Assembly: GCF_000974785.1 (NCBI RefSeq)
Contig: NZ_BBWV01000002.1
Span: 1,054,001-1,118,000, forward strand
Direction of reading: 5' to 3'
DNA length: 64,000 nt
Source of the DNA: Flavihumibacter petaseus NBRC 106054
Lineage (GTDB): Bacteria > Bacteroidota > Bacteroidia > Chitinophagales > Chitinophagaceae
Both the position numbers and the translations under genes were made by a program. Within the stretch, counting starts at the first letter, position 1; each line of letters starts with the position of its first letter. Below the pieces are notes generated by a model. It did no database searches. It was not told where the DNA came from and was given only the letters and a program-made list of their open reading frames with translations. Positions 1-8,527 of this stretch are shown here, piece after piece.

Positions 1-139
1 CGGTAAGCACAAAGTTGTTGCCATTCACGGAAAGCTTGCTGTATTGTCCTGCCGGTATCACCCAGGTTCCGATCGCGGCGATCACTACCACGATCATCAG
101 GATGGTCAGCGGAGATAGCATGTTTTTTGTAGCGGCCAT
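1..139 (-). CDS. YfcC-family membrane carrier, 5' end only
   Basis: Only the first 46 codons are inside the window; the gene continues past base 1. The start is the ATG read leftward from 139. The visible protein begins MAATKNMLSPLTILM, then a hydrophobic helix, then TWVIPAGQYSKLSVNG. The helix followed by TW(I/V)IPAGQY is typical of the N-terminus of YfcC/DcuC-like carriers (basic amino acid or C4-dicarboxylate exchange). This is recognition of a short conserved start only, so substrate and full length are unknown. The gene lies downstream of, and on the same strand as, the metal efflux operon, but 556 bp separate them, so it probably has its own promoter. Confidence 0.6.
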   Translation of the reverse strand, partial: MAATKNMLSPLTILMIVVVIAAIGTWVIPAGQYSKLSVNGNNFVLT

Positions 140-695
140 GCACAAATCAAAACAAAAAACAGGGGAAAACAAGGATCATCCACCGAAATCGTCCACTGAA
201 ACCGCCCAGCGATTCTTTGGCGGACCGGAACGCTGTGTCCAGTTCTTTACCGGCGATGTCATTATGAGGATGATGCCGGAAACACGGTAGGATCCACTGC
301 TCAGCAGGTAGTAACTGCCATGCCGACTCCCGGCACGGGCAGCGCAAGGGTATAACTATTTTAGGAAAAGACACACTTGTTGCTTCCTGATGCTTTAAAC
401 ATGCTGGAAAATTGCTTTAAAGTTGCTTTAACCTTGCTTCAAAATAGCTTTTTCCCTATGATAACCTTGCTGCTGAAGCAAGGTTAAAGCAAGGATTAAG
501 CAACCTTTAAGCTTGTATTAAGTTAGTTTTCAGCTAGTTACAGGCAGTTGCAATCGTTAATTAATGCGCGCACTTACCTTTTATTCCTCTAAATAACTGG
601 TTCCCAGGTAGTAATTATCATTGGAAAGTGTTTTGTTATAGCATCCCGATACCGCGAAATAAAACGCAATTGCGAAAATCATCTCCACCAAACCA
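140..695. other. Intergenic region between efflux operon and YfcC-type gene
   Basis: This is the only gap over 300 bp in the window. Both flanking genes point left, so it should hold the 3' end of the efflux transcript and the promoter of the YfcC-type gene. The central part (380-546) is a phased 11-bp repeat array, described separately. Bases 140-379 and 547-695 show no convincing gene or motif. A 75-codon open frame on the minus strand (147-374) has Cys/His/Pro-rich, non-protein-like composition and was not accepted. Confidence 0.7.
380..546. repeat. Mirror-symmetric array of degenerate 11-bp phased repeats
   Basis: On the plus strand, octamers resembling TGCTTTAA start at 391, 402, 413, 424 and 435, with weaker forms at 381 and 446; the step is 11 bp (10 bp from 381 to 391). 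From 473 the same unit appears in reverse orientation (TTAAAGCA-like) at 473, 484, 495, 506, 517, 528 and 539, again every 11 bp. The two halves mirror each other around 457/458. The core is a perfect 19-bp inverted repeat, 423-441 with 474-492. The spacing puts every unit on about the same face of the helix. Function is unknown; a regulator-binding array, a long hairpin in RNA, or bent DNA are all possible. Confidence 0.7.
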
Positions 696-3600
696 TCATA
701 CCCCCGCGAGCTTCCTTTTCCTTTCCCGCAAATGAAGTGCCTTATGATACACAATGGGAAATACGAGCAGCGTGAAAAGTGTCGCCGTAACCAGGCCCCC
801 GATGATGACGATCGCGAGCGGTTTCTGGCTTTCTGAACCGATCCCGCTGCTAAGCGCCGCTGGCAGCAAACCGATAGCTGCCATCAGCGCCGTCATTACC
901 ACAGGGCGCGTTCTCACCCGGACTGCATTCACAATCGCTTCGTTTAGATCGGAAACTGTTTTCGTTTGCCGGTGGAATTCCGAGATCAGGATCACCCCGT
1001 TCTGCACGCAGATACCAAACAGCGCGATAAACCCTACGCCGGCGGAGATCCCGAAATTGATGCCGGTGACATGCAGTGCGAGAATGCCGCCGATCAGGGC
1101 AAAAGGCACATTGATGAGTACGTAAGTAGCATCTTTGGCGTTGCTGAACATGATGAACAGTAAAATGAAAATAAGCACCAGGCTGATGGGTACCACCTGC
1201 AACAACCGTTCACTCGCCCGAACCTGGTTCTCGAATTCTCCTGTCCACCCTATACGATATCCTTCCGGCAGCCGGATTCCTGCATTCAATTTGGCCTGTG
1301 CTTCAGAAATGGTGCTGCCCAGGTCTCTTTCCCGAACCGAGAATTTTACACCGATAAATCTTTTGGTATTGTCCCGGTAAATGAACGCCGGACCGGTAAC
1401 CTGGCTGACAGTCGCCACTTCCTTCAGCGGGATCCTGTTGCCCGTGATCGTGGGGATCATGAGCATCATAATATCGTCCTCATCCTGCCGGTACGCCTTG
1501 TCGTACCGGATCCGGATATCAAACTTCCTTTCGCCTTCATACTTCTGTGTGGCAGTCTTGCCGCCGATGGCCATTTCGATCACCGCCTGTGCATCGGCTT
1601 TGGTGATGCCGTAGATGGCCATCTTTTCTTCGTTCAGCAAAACACTGATCTCCGGCTGGCCGATGTTCCGCAGGATGCCCACGTCCTTGATGCCGGGTAC
1701 CGCTTTGATCTGCTCAATTACCTGGTTGGCGATCTCATCGAGTTTATCGAGATTTTCACCGTAGATCTTAACGGCATTGGAGGCATTCATGCCGGCCACC
1801 GCCTCGGCCACATTGTCAATGATCGGCTGCGAATAGTTATAGTTGATTCCCTGGAATGCCTTTAGCCGGGTGTCCATTTCTTCCACCAGGTCGTCCAGTG
1901 AAATTTTGCGCTGCCAGTTTTCTTTGGGCTTCAGGTTCACCTGCATCTGCACGTAGTAAAAACCACTCGGGTCGGTGCCGTCATTGCTTCTGCCGGTCTG
2001 GGACAAAACTCCGTTCACTTCCGGGAACTGCATCAGTTCTTTCCGCAGTACGCGCACCATCTCTACAGTTTTCGGCAGGGAATAGCTCATCGGCATTTTG
2101 GCTTCCACCCATAGGGCACCTTCGTTGAGCTGGGGAAGAAATTCACTGCCGAGCCAGCGGGTGGAAAAAATCGTCAGCACAAAAGCAGCTGCCGCAACCA
2201 GCAGCGTCAGTTTTTTGTGTGTGAATGTCCATCGGAAGGCACTGACAACCAGTGCATTGACATTGCGGGTGAAGAAATTGTCTTTCTCACGAACGTTCCT
2301 GCGTAGCAGGAGGGAGGATAGCACCGGTACAATCGTCAGCGTAAAGAGCAGTGCACCCAGCAGGGCAAAGCCAAGCGTCCAGGCAAGCGGCGAAAACATT
2401 TTTCCTTCTACTTTTTCGAAAGAGAAAATGGGCAGGAGTGCCGCTATGATGATCAGCTTGGAAAAGAAAATTGCCTTTCCCATCTGAGTGCCGGTGGTTT
2501 TGATCAGGCCCATTTTAGCCAGGCTATTGAATCGTTTCATGCCCACCTGGTGGGCCTTATGGTCGAGTGCTACAAAGATTCCCTCTACCATCACTACCGC
2601 ACCGTCAATAATGATTCCGAAATCTATAGCGCCCAGCGACAGCAGGTTTGCGCTCATGCCCCTGAGTTTCAGCATCAGGAAGGAGAACAGCAGGGAAAGC
2701 GGTATGACCACTGCCACGATAACGGTCGTGCGCCAGTCGGCCATGAACAGGAATACCATTACCGTTACCAGCACGATACCTTCCACGAGGTTGTGCATGA
2801 CCGTTTTGGTGCAATAGGCCATCAGGTTGTCGCGGTCGTAAAAGGTTTCCATTTTCACGTCAGACGGAAGAATGCCATTGTTCAGTTCGTGGATCTTTTC
2901 CTTCACCCTGCCCAGCACTTCGCCGGGGTTTTCGCCTTTGCGCATGACAATGATGCCTTCAACCACATCATCGTCATGGTTTAGGCCAACCTGGCCCACC
3001 CGCGGTGCGCTCGCTTCGGAGACGGTGGCTACATGTTTTACCAGCAGCGGGTTGCCGTTAAAAATATCAACAATGGTATTTTCAATATCCGACCGGTTGT
3101 CCAGCAACCCGATGCCCCGCACGACGTACGCCTGGCCGTTCTTCTCGATCACATCACCACCAACATTGAGGTTGGATTTGCTGACGGCCTCAAACAATTC
3201 CAGCGGTGTCAGGTCATATTGCTGAAGCTTTACCGGGTCAACAGAGATCTCATAAATTTTTTCCTGGCCACCGAATGCGACGATATCCGCTACGCCCGGA
3301 ACGCGGCGCAATTCCCGGTCGATGGTCCAGTTCTGGATGGTCAGGAGGTCACGGGTGTCACGGGAGTTGCTTTTCAGCACGTAACGGAAGATTTCGCCGG
3401 TGGGGCCGTACGGCGGTTGTACATCCGGTTCGACGCCATCAGGCAGAGACACATTCCGCAACTGGTTACTGACCTGTTGCCTTGCAAAAAAGTCCTCCAC
3501 ATCATCTTCGAAAATGATCTTGATCACCGACAGTCCGAACATGGTAATGCTGCGCACATTGGTCTTTCGCTGAACGCTGTTCATGGCGATCTCAACCGGC

Positions 3601-3809
3601 GTGGTTACAAACCGCTCAACTTCCTCTGCGCTGCGGCCGTTCCATTCCGTAACAATGATGATCTGGGTATTGGTCACATCAGGGAACGCTTCGATGGGAA
3701 TTTTGACAAAGCTGAATATTCCGGCAATCACGAGTATGCCGACCCAGAAAAAAGTGAAGAATTTGTTCCGGAGGGAAAAAGAGATTATGTTTCGAATAAA
3801 GCCATTCAT
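696..3809 (-). CDS. czcA: Heavy-metal efflux RND permease, CzcA type
   Basis: Inner-membrane proton-driven pump of the HME-RND family, exporting divalent metal ions through a CzcCBA tripartite complex. The length of 1037 residues is normal. The first helix (about 15-34) is followed by the FPDVTNTQI porter region typical of CzcA/CusA. In transmembrane segment 4 the acidic proton-relay motif is visible as DFGIIIDGAVVMVEG, giving D396, D402 and E409; this DFG...D...E form is CzcA-like rather than the CusA form. The residue after E409 is Gly where Asn is usual. It is the last gene of a leftward operon, 4 bp after the adaptor gene. The exact metal (Zn, Co, Cd or Ni) cannot be read from sequence. 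Confidence 0.93.
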   Translation of the reverse strand: MNGFIRNIISFSLRNKFFTFFWVGILVIAGIFSFVKIPIEAFPDVTNTQIIIVTEWNGRSAEEVERFVTTPVEIAMNSVQRKTNVRSITMFGLSVIKIIFEDDVEDFFARQQVSNQLRNVSLPDGVEPDVQPPYGPTGEIFRYVLKSNSRDTRDLLTIQNWTIDRELRRVPGVADIVAFGGQEKIYEISVDPVKLQQYDLTPLELFEAVSKSNLNVGGDVIEKNGQAYVVRGIGLLDNRSDIENTIVDIFNGNPLLVKHVATVSEASAPRVGQVGLNHDDDVVEGIIVMRKGENPGEVLGRVKEKIHELNNGILPSDVKMETFYDRDNLMAYCTKTVMHNLVEGIVLVTVMVFLFMADWRTTVIVAVVIPLSLLFSFLMLKLRGMSANLLSLGAIDFGIIIDGAVVMVEGIFVALDHKAHQVGMKRFNSLAKMGLIKTTGTQMGKAIFFSKLIIIAALLPIFSFEKVEGKMFSPLAWTLGFALLGALLFTLTIVPVLSSLLLRRNVREKDNFFTRNVNALVVSAFRWTFTHKKLTLLVAAAAFVLTIFSTRWLGSEFLPQLNEGALWVEAKMPMSYSLPKTVEMVRVLRKELMQFPEVNGVLSQTGRSNDGTDPSGFYYVQMQVNLKPKENWQRKISLDDLVEEMDTRLKAFQGINYNYSQPIIDNVAEAVAGMNASNAVKIYGENLDKLDEIANQVIEQIKAVPGIKDVGILRNIGQPEISVLLNEEKMAIYGITKADAQAVIEMAIGGKTATQKYEGERKFDIRIRYDKAYRQDEDDIMMLMIPTITGNRIPLKEVATVSQVTGPAFIYRDNTKRFIGVKFSVRERDLGSTISEAQAKLNAGIRLPEGYRIGWTGEFENQVRASERLLQVVPISLVLIFILLFIMFSNAKDATYVLINVPFALIGGILALHVTGINFGISAGVGFIALFGICVQNGVILISEFHRQTKTVSDLNEAIVNAVRVRTRPVVMTALMAAIGLLPAALSSGIGSESQKPLAIVIIGGLVTATLFTLLVFPIVYHKALHLRERKRKLAGV

Positions 3810-3813
3810 GGGG

Positions 3814-4917
3814 TCAGTCGTTTATCGCGTCATAGATCAGCAAACCATTCTTTGAAATCACTGTTTCACCGGCTGCGAGGCCGCTGCTGATGTAGGTGAC
3901 ATCATTCAGCTGGCTGTGCAGCTCAACCTGGCGGGTCTCGATATTCTGCCGGTCTTTGAAGATCATTACCCAGTATTTGCTTTTGTCGAAAATGATTGCG
4001 GAGGTGGGCACTGCCACCTTCTTCTCAGGTTCGGCGTAACGCACGTTAACCGTGCAGTTCATATCCGGCTTCAGTTTGAAGTCGTGGTTGGGAATGCGCA
4101 CCCTGATCTTCATCGCCTTAGTGGCCGGATCGATCAGGCTATAGATCTTTTCAACCTTTCCCTGGTAATTCAGGTCGGGAAATGCAACCGTATTAACGAG
4201 TACATCATAATTTTCCTTTATGCGGGGAATGTCGGCTTCGTTTACATTCGCCACTGCCCAGATCTCGTTCATTTCGGCAATGGAAAAAAGCGGTTCATTT
4301 TCATCGGAGCGCAGGAGTTCGTTGATGTTGATGTTTTTCGTTACCACGAATCCGCTGATCGGTGCAACGACGTCGAAAATGGATCCCGCTTTCAGCCGGT
4401 AAATTTTGTAGATCTCGTTGATCCGGTTCAGCCTTGCTTTTGCCTTTTGCAGTTCGGTTTCTGCTGCGGCAACATCCTTTTCAGAATTGAGTTTGCCGGA
4501 GAAAAGGTCTTGTTGCACCCGGAGGTTTTTCTCAGCGATCACAAGATCATTGGCGGCATCCAGTTTTTCCTGCTGGAAGGTTGCCACTTCACTGCTCTGT
4601 AAAACGGCTAGGAGTTGCCCCTGGCTGACACGATCTCCCAGGCCAACATTGATGGATTTTACCACACCACTCAGTACCGAGTACACCTGCGCGGTCTTGT
4701 TGTTGTCAGTGGCGATCTTGCCAAACAACCTGATCTCATTTTTCACCTGCTGCAGTTCAGCATTAATGAATGCACACTGGCGGTACATGGTGTCACTCAT
4801 GGAAAAGGCGACTGCTGTTTCTTCCATTTTTCGCGATTTGCAGCCGGCCAGAAGAAATAGCATCATTGCGGCCACCAGGATGGTCAGTGTGGCACGGGTA
4901 GTAATTGTATAATGCAT
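3814..4917 (-). CDS. RND efflux periplasmic adaptor lipoprotein, CzcB/CusB type
   Basis: Membrane fusion protein that links the RND pump to the outer-membrane channel. The N-terminus has a hydrophobic segment ending in LLAGC, so it is probably lipidated at Cys26. Then come a biotinyl-lipoyl-like half (VYSVLSGVVKSINVGLGDRVSQGQLLAVL), a long alpha-helical hairpin (about 110-175), the second lipoyl half (APISGFVVTKNININELL) and a beta-barrel domain. The 367-residue length fits the family. It sits between the TolC-like gene (21 bp upstream) and the permease (4 bp downstream), so the three are co-transcribed. No His/Met-rich metal-binding N-terminal extension is seen. Confidence 0.9.
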   Translation of the reverse strand: MHYTITTRATLTILVAAMMLFLLAGCKSRKMEETAVAFSMSDTMYRQCAFINAELQQVKNEIRLFGKIATDNNKTAQVYSVLSGVVKSINVGLGDRVSQGQLLAVLQSSEVATFQQEKLDAANDLVIAEKNLRVQQDLFSGKLNSEKDVAAAETELQKAKARLNRINEIYKIYRLKAGSIFDVVAPISGFVVTKNININELLRSDENEPLFSIAEMNEIWAVANVNEADIPRIKENYDVLVNTVAFPDLNYQGKVEKIYSLIDPATKAMKIRVRIPNHDFKLKPDMNCTVNVRYAEPEKKVAVPTSAIIFDKSKYWVMIFKDRQNIETRQVELHSQLNDVTYISSGLAAGETVISKNGLLIYDAIND

Positions 4918-4938
4918 AAGTATTATAGCAATAATTGG

Positions 4939-6195
4939 TTAGTAGAGGTCTTTTCCTGCCAGGCGGTTGAGTTCCTCGGCGGCAGCTACCAGTTGTGTCC
5001 TGGTCCGGGTGAGTTCGGTGATCACATCATTATAAGATTCAAAGAAGTCGATGAATTCCATGATGGATACATTTCGCTTCTGAAAATTGCCGGTCATGCC
5101 TTTGAGTGTAAGGTCAAAGTCGGCGTTGTAGAGCCCGCTTACTTTCCGGTATTCACTGATACTTTGGTTATACCAGGCATATGCATTCCTGACCTGGCTG
5201 TTTACTTCATTTTCAAGGGCCTTCAACTGGTACCCGGTTTCCCGGCTTTGAAATGCTGCGGCCTTAATATTACCCTGGTTGCGGTTCAGGAAAGGAAGAG
5301 GCAAGGCAATTCCGGCGTTTACCTGGTTCATGAAGGCGCCGCCCCGCTGATCATAGGCAGAGAAGACCGTGAGATCCGGTACGACATATCTTTTCTGAAG
5401 GTCCAGGTGCTGGTTCGCGAGGACCTGTTGTTGTTTCAGGATCAGGAGATCGGGACGCGATTCCCCGGCGGTTGACTGAACCGTTTCCGGGGCAATCACC
5501 CTGATGTACCGCGTAATGTCATCTTCGGAAAATTCGAACCGGATCACAGCGGGTACCTGCATCAGTTGCTGGAGGTCTGCCTGTGTCTCAAACCAGGTCT
5601 TCAGTACTGCTGAGCGGTCATTATGCAGTTTGAGGTAGGCACCTTTCAGCCGCACGACCTCCTTCAGGGCAATATTACCCTTATCGGCCTGCACCTGGTA
5701 GCTCTGCAAAAGGTTTTCCAGCCAGGTCATTTGCTGGTTGTACTGGCCCAACAGGAATTCCTGCTGGCCTGCGGCATAAAGGCTGCTGTGCAACCGGTAT
5801 TTTAAGTTCCTGGTGGTTTGCTCGAGTTCCAGCGCGGCGATGCCTGCATTGGTTTTGGCTATTTCGATTTCAGCTTTGCGCTTGCCGCCGAGAATGATCA
5901 GTTGTTCCAGCTGGATCGCTTTCTGGCCGGTTTTTCCGGCATGCAATATTTTGTTGTTTTCAGGATCCCAGGCGTTGAAGTCGATCGTCAATACAGCATT
6001 CGGGTACAGTTTCGCCTGGATCACCAGCGCATTTTGCCCTTCGATGTTCATAGAGGCAGCAAGGAGGTAGTAGCTGTTTTGCAGGAAGATGCTATCGGCC
6101 TGCCTGATGTTAATGCGCAGGGTATCCTGTGCTGTAACCATGGCCGGAAAGCAGAAAATAAAAAGGAAGAGGATTTTGCCGGTAACGCCGCTCAT
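4939..6195 (-). CDS. TolC-family outer membrane efflux protein, CzcC type
   Basis: Outer-membrane channel component of the metal efflux complex. A Sec signal peptide is clear (about 1-22, ending FPAMVTAQ). The rest is helix-rich with the repeat-like TolC organisation: long amphipathic helices such as KAEIEIAKTNAGIAALELEQT and a second, similar half near the C-terminus. The 418-residue length fits CzcC-like proteins of Bacteroidota. It is the first structural gene of the efflux unit, and phased TTTAAG repeats lie 40-80 bp upstream of its ATG, suggesting an internal regulated promoter there. Confidence 0.88.
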   Translation of the reverse strand: MSGVTGKILFLFIFCFPAMVTAQDTLRINIRQADSIFLQNSYYLLAASMNIEGQNALVIQAKLYPNAVLTIDFNAWDPENNKILHAGKTGQKAIQLEQLIILGGKRKAEIEIAKTNAGIAALELEQTTRNLKYRLHSSLYAAGQQEFLLGQYNQQMTWLENLLQSYQVQADKGNIALKEVVRLKGAYLKLHNDRSAVLKTWFETQADLQQLMQVPAVIRFEFSEDDITRYIRVIAPETVQSTAGESRPDLLILKQQQVLANQHLDLQKRYVVPDLTVFSAYDQRGGAFMNQVNAGIALPLPFLNRNQGNIKAAAFQSRETGYQLKALENEVNSQVRNAYAWYNQSISEYRKVSGLYNADFDLTLKGMTGNFQKRNVSIMEFIDFFESYNDVITELTRTRTQLVAAAEELNRLAGKDLY

Positions 6196-6234
6196 CAGTT
6201 GTGCTCAATGGTGGCTGCAAAAGTGTAACCGGCA

Positions 6235-6275
6235 ACCTTAAAATCACCTTAAAGCGAATAAATTTCAGCTTAAAG
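6235..6275 (-). promoter_or_regulatory. Phased TTTAAG direct repeats before the efflux genes
   Basis: Read on the minus strand, the segment is CTTTAAGCTGA, ten unrelated bases, CTTTAAGGTGA, then TTTTAAGGTTG. Units are therefore 21 and 11 bp apart, on one helix face, which is the usual geometry of OmpR-family response regulator sites. The segment overlaps the last codons of the histidine kinase and ends 40 bp before the czcC-like ATG. An OmpR-family regulator is encoded just upstream in the same cluster. Binding is inferred from spacing and position only. Confidence 0.5.
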
Positions 6276-7632
6276 GCAGTTGAATAAGAAAGGTGTTGAG
6301 GTGATCATTGGTGGCGGCATAACTGATGGTGCCGCCGTGAAGAGAAATGATTTTTTTTGTCAGTACCAGTCCCAGTCCGAAGCCAATCTTTCCCCGGCTG
6401 TTTTCCCCGCGAAAGAAGTGGTCAAAGAGGAACTTCTCTTCCTCGTTTGATAATGTTTTACCCCTGTTCATCACGGCTATGTGTACACTATTGAATTCCC
6501 GGCTGTTGAATTGTATTTCCGCCCGGTTGTTGCTGCTGTAGGCGATGCAGTTGCCCAGCAGGTTCTGGAATACCTGCCGGATCAGCATTTCATTGACAGC
6601 ACCGGTAAGGTTGCCAGGCGGCATGTCTTCGGGGGAATACTGCACGTCGAAATGAAAGCCAGGGTGGATCTTCGTTAGTTCCTCAATCGCGTCGAATGCA
6701 ATTTCGTCTATTCTTTTCGGCTCCTTCCGGAGGGGTTGCCCGGAATCTGATTTGGAGATCTCCAGCAGTACGTTGATCACATCTGCGAGGGATTTTGTTT
6801 TGTCGATCTGCTGATCCAGTGCGTTCCTGGTGATTTCGCCGGTAGCCTGATTTTTGATCACTTCCAGCTCTGATACCAGCACGGCAACCGGCGTTTTCAG
6901 CTGGTGCGAAATATGGTGTATGGAATGTTTCTGGAAAGCAAATGCTTCCCGGGTGCGGTCTGCGAGTTCCTGGAACTTTTCGTTGAGGTAGTTGATTTCA
7001 TGCGTGGTGGTATGCAGAACGGGAATATGTTCCTGCTCACCCACCTGGTAACGACCCAGCAGGTTAGCCAGCCGGTCGATGGGTTTCGAAATTCTGCCGG
7101 CGAGGAATAATGAAACCAGCAGGACGGCCAGGGTGATGGCTGCAAAAACAATAAAAAGGATATTGCGGAGATAGGTCAGCTTCAGGTAGCCAAATTTGTC
7201 GTAGGCTTTGCTTATTCCGTAGAAGTATTTGCTACCCGATTTGAAATAAATGGCAACCACATCGTACTGGCCGTCTTTTCTTTCGATCCAGTTGTTGTTG
7301 ATGGAAAGGTTGTTGAGGAGATCATTGGAGTAACTGATCGGCAGGTCATCCAGGCTGGAATAAATGAGCTTCCTGCTGTTGTCAAAGATGAGCAATTTTT
7401 CGTCCAGCAGCGAATTCAGGGTCATCCGGTCGATTGCTTCCGCCAGGTCTTTGTCAGTTTTTTCCACTTCTGCAATGAAATGGAGGGTACTGGTGATCTT
7501 TTCTTTCTGCCGTTGCTGGAATTCTTCTTCACGATAGGAGGAAAACAGGAGGTAGATGATGAACAGCGCGATGGCGGTCAGCAGGGTGACAGTTGCGGAA
7601 AAATATACCAGTATTTTATTCCTGATCTTCAT
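6265..7632 (-). CDS. Sensor histidine kinase of the metal efflux operon
   Basis: Membrane kinase expected to sense periplasmic metal and phosphorylate the regulator encoded just before it. Transmembrane helices are at about 8-30 and 158-178, bounding a periplasmic region of about 125 residues. A HAMP linker follows (AGRISKPIDRLANLLG). The phospho-acceptor is H243 in HHISHQLKTPV. The C-terminal ATPase domain shows the N box (FQNLLGNCIAYS) and the G2 box (KIGFGLGLVLTKKI). The 455-residue length is normal for CusS/CzcS-like kinases. Its ATG overlaps the regulator stop by 4 bp, which implies translational coupling. Confidence 0.9.
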   Translation of the reverse strand: MKIRNKILVYFSATVTLLTAIALFIIYLLFSSYREEEFQQRQKEKITSTLHFIAEVEKTDKDLAEAIDRMTLNSLLDEKLLIFDNSRKLIYSSLDDLPISYSNDLLNNLSINNNWIERKDGQYDVVAIYFKSGSKYFYGISKAYDKFGYLKLTYLRNILFIVFAAITLAVLLVSLFLAGRISKPIDRLANLLGRYQVGEQEHIPVLHTTTHEINYLNEKFQELADRTREAFAFQKHSIHHISHQLKTPVAVLVSELEVIKNQATGEITRNALDQQIDKTKSLADVINVLLEISKSDSGQPLRKEPKRIDEIAFDAIEELTKIHPGFHFDVQYSPEDMPPGNLTGAVNEMLIRQVFQNLLGNCIAYSSNNRAEIQFNSREFNSVHIAVMNRGKTLSNEEEKFLFDHFFRGENSRGKIGFGLGLVLTKKIISLHGGTISYAATNDHLNTFLIQLPLS

Positions 7633-8315
7633 TCAGCTTCGAGGTAGTAGCCGTATCCGACCCTGGTTTTGATCGTGTTTTTGCCGAAAGGTTTGTCAAG
7701 TTTGTTCCGAAGGAAGTTTACATAAACCTCAATGGTGTTCGTATTGGTATCAAAGGCGGTACCCCAGATGGCTTTGATCAGTTCCTGCTTGGATACGATT
7801 TCTCCTTTTCGTTCGCAGAGCATTTCAAGAACCTGGTATTCCCTGGGGGTTAGTGTCACTTCGCTATCCCGGCGAAAAACCTTTTTGGTTTTAGGATAAA
7901 TAACGATATCGTCTGCAATGAGTGTTTCATTGTCTTTACCGGATGTTGCACCGGACCTGTACCGCCTGAGCAGTGCCTGTGTGCGGAGGATCAGTTCACG
8001 CAGGTAGAAGGGTTTAGTGAGGTAGTCGTCTGCGCCACAGTCGTAGCCTTTCACTTTGTCATCCAGCTCACTAAAAGCGGTGAGGAGGAGAACAGGTGTT
8101 TCGGTATTGTGTTTCCTGAAGTCGCGGCATAAATCGAAACCGGTTTTTCCCGGGAGGTTAATGTCCATGATCACGCAGTCGAATTGTTCCCTGCGGAGCA
8201 TCCTGTCGGCTAGCTGACCGTCGAATACGCCTTCTGCGGGCATGTTTTCTGCACGGAGTGCGTCGATGATGTTCTTGTTCAGAATGGCGTCGTCTTCAAT
8301 AACCAGGATCCCCAT
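7629..8315 (-). CDS. OmpR-family response regulator of the metal efflux operon
   Basis: A 228-residue regulator with a receiver domain (about 1-115; acidic pocket E7-D8-D9, phospho-acceptor D51 in VIMDINLPGKTGFD, conserved Lys in LTKPFY) and a C-terminal winged helix (about 130-226; LTPREYQVLEMLCERKGE, then IEVYVNFLRNKLDK). It is the first gene of the leftward cluster regulator-kinase-channel-adaptor-pump and resembles CusR/CzcR. The phased TTTAAG repeats before the channel gene are a plausible target. No similar repeat was seen in the 200 bp upstream of this gene itself. Confidence 0.92.
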   Translation of the reverse strand: MGILVIEDDAILNKNIIDALRAENMPAEGVFDGQLADRMLRREQFDCVIMDINLPGKTGFDLCRDFRKHNTETPVLLLTAFSELDDKVKGYDCGADDYLTKPFYLRELILRTQALLRRYRSGATSGKDNETLIADDIVIYPKTKKVFRRDSEVTLTPREYQVLEMLCERKGEIVSKQELIKAIWGTAFDTNTNTIEVYVNFLRNKLDKPFGKNTIKTRVGYGYYLEAE

Positions 8316-8527
8316 GCGTGCAAGGTATGTTTTTGTTCTGATGCGAAGGTTCCGCCAGGTGCCTGGGCTGATTGCCTGTGCAACAGCAAGGACGTGTATC
8401 GAATCCGGACAAAAGTCGTTCGGTTGCGCACGGGGGTGAGCCTGTTATAATATGCAAATCACTGATAGCGAGTTACATGGCGGAATGGCATAGGTTTAGG
8501 GGGGATAGGAGAACAAACCCGCGACAC

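Noticed and set aside
147-374. 75-codon minus-strand open frame upstream of the YfcC-type gene
   Set aside because: Cys/His/Pro/Arg-rich translation without a recognisable fold, signal or motif; chance frame in non-coding DNA.
3033-3890. 285-codon plus-strand frame antisense to the RND permease
   Set aside because: Lies over a fully conserved czcA; the translation has no family features and mirrors the codon structure of the real gene.
8372-8527. N-terminal extension of the FtsX permease frame
   Set aside because: The family starts at the MFTNYLKIAFR-type sequence at 8528; the upstream 52 codons do not resemble a signal or a domain and cover the promoter region.
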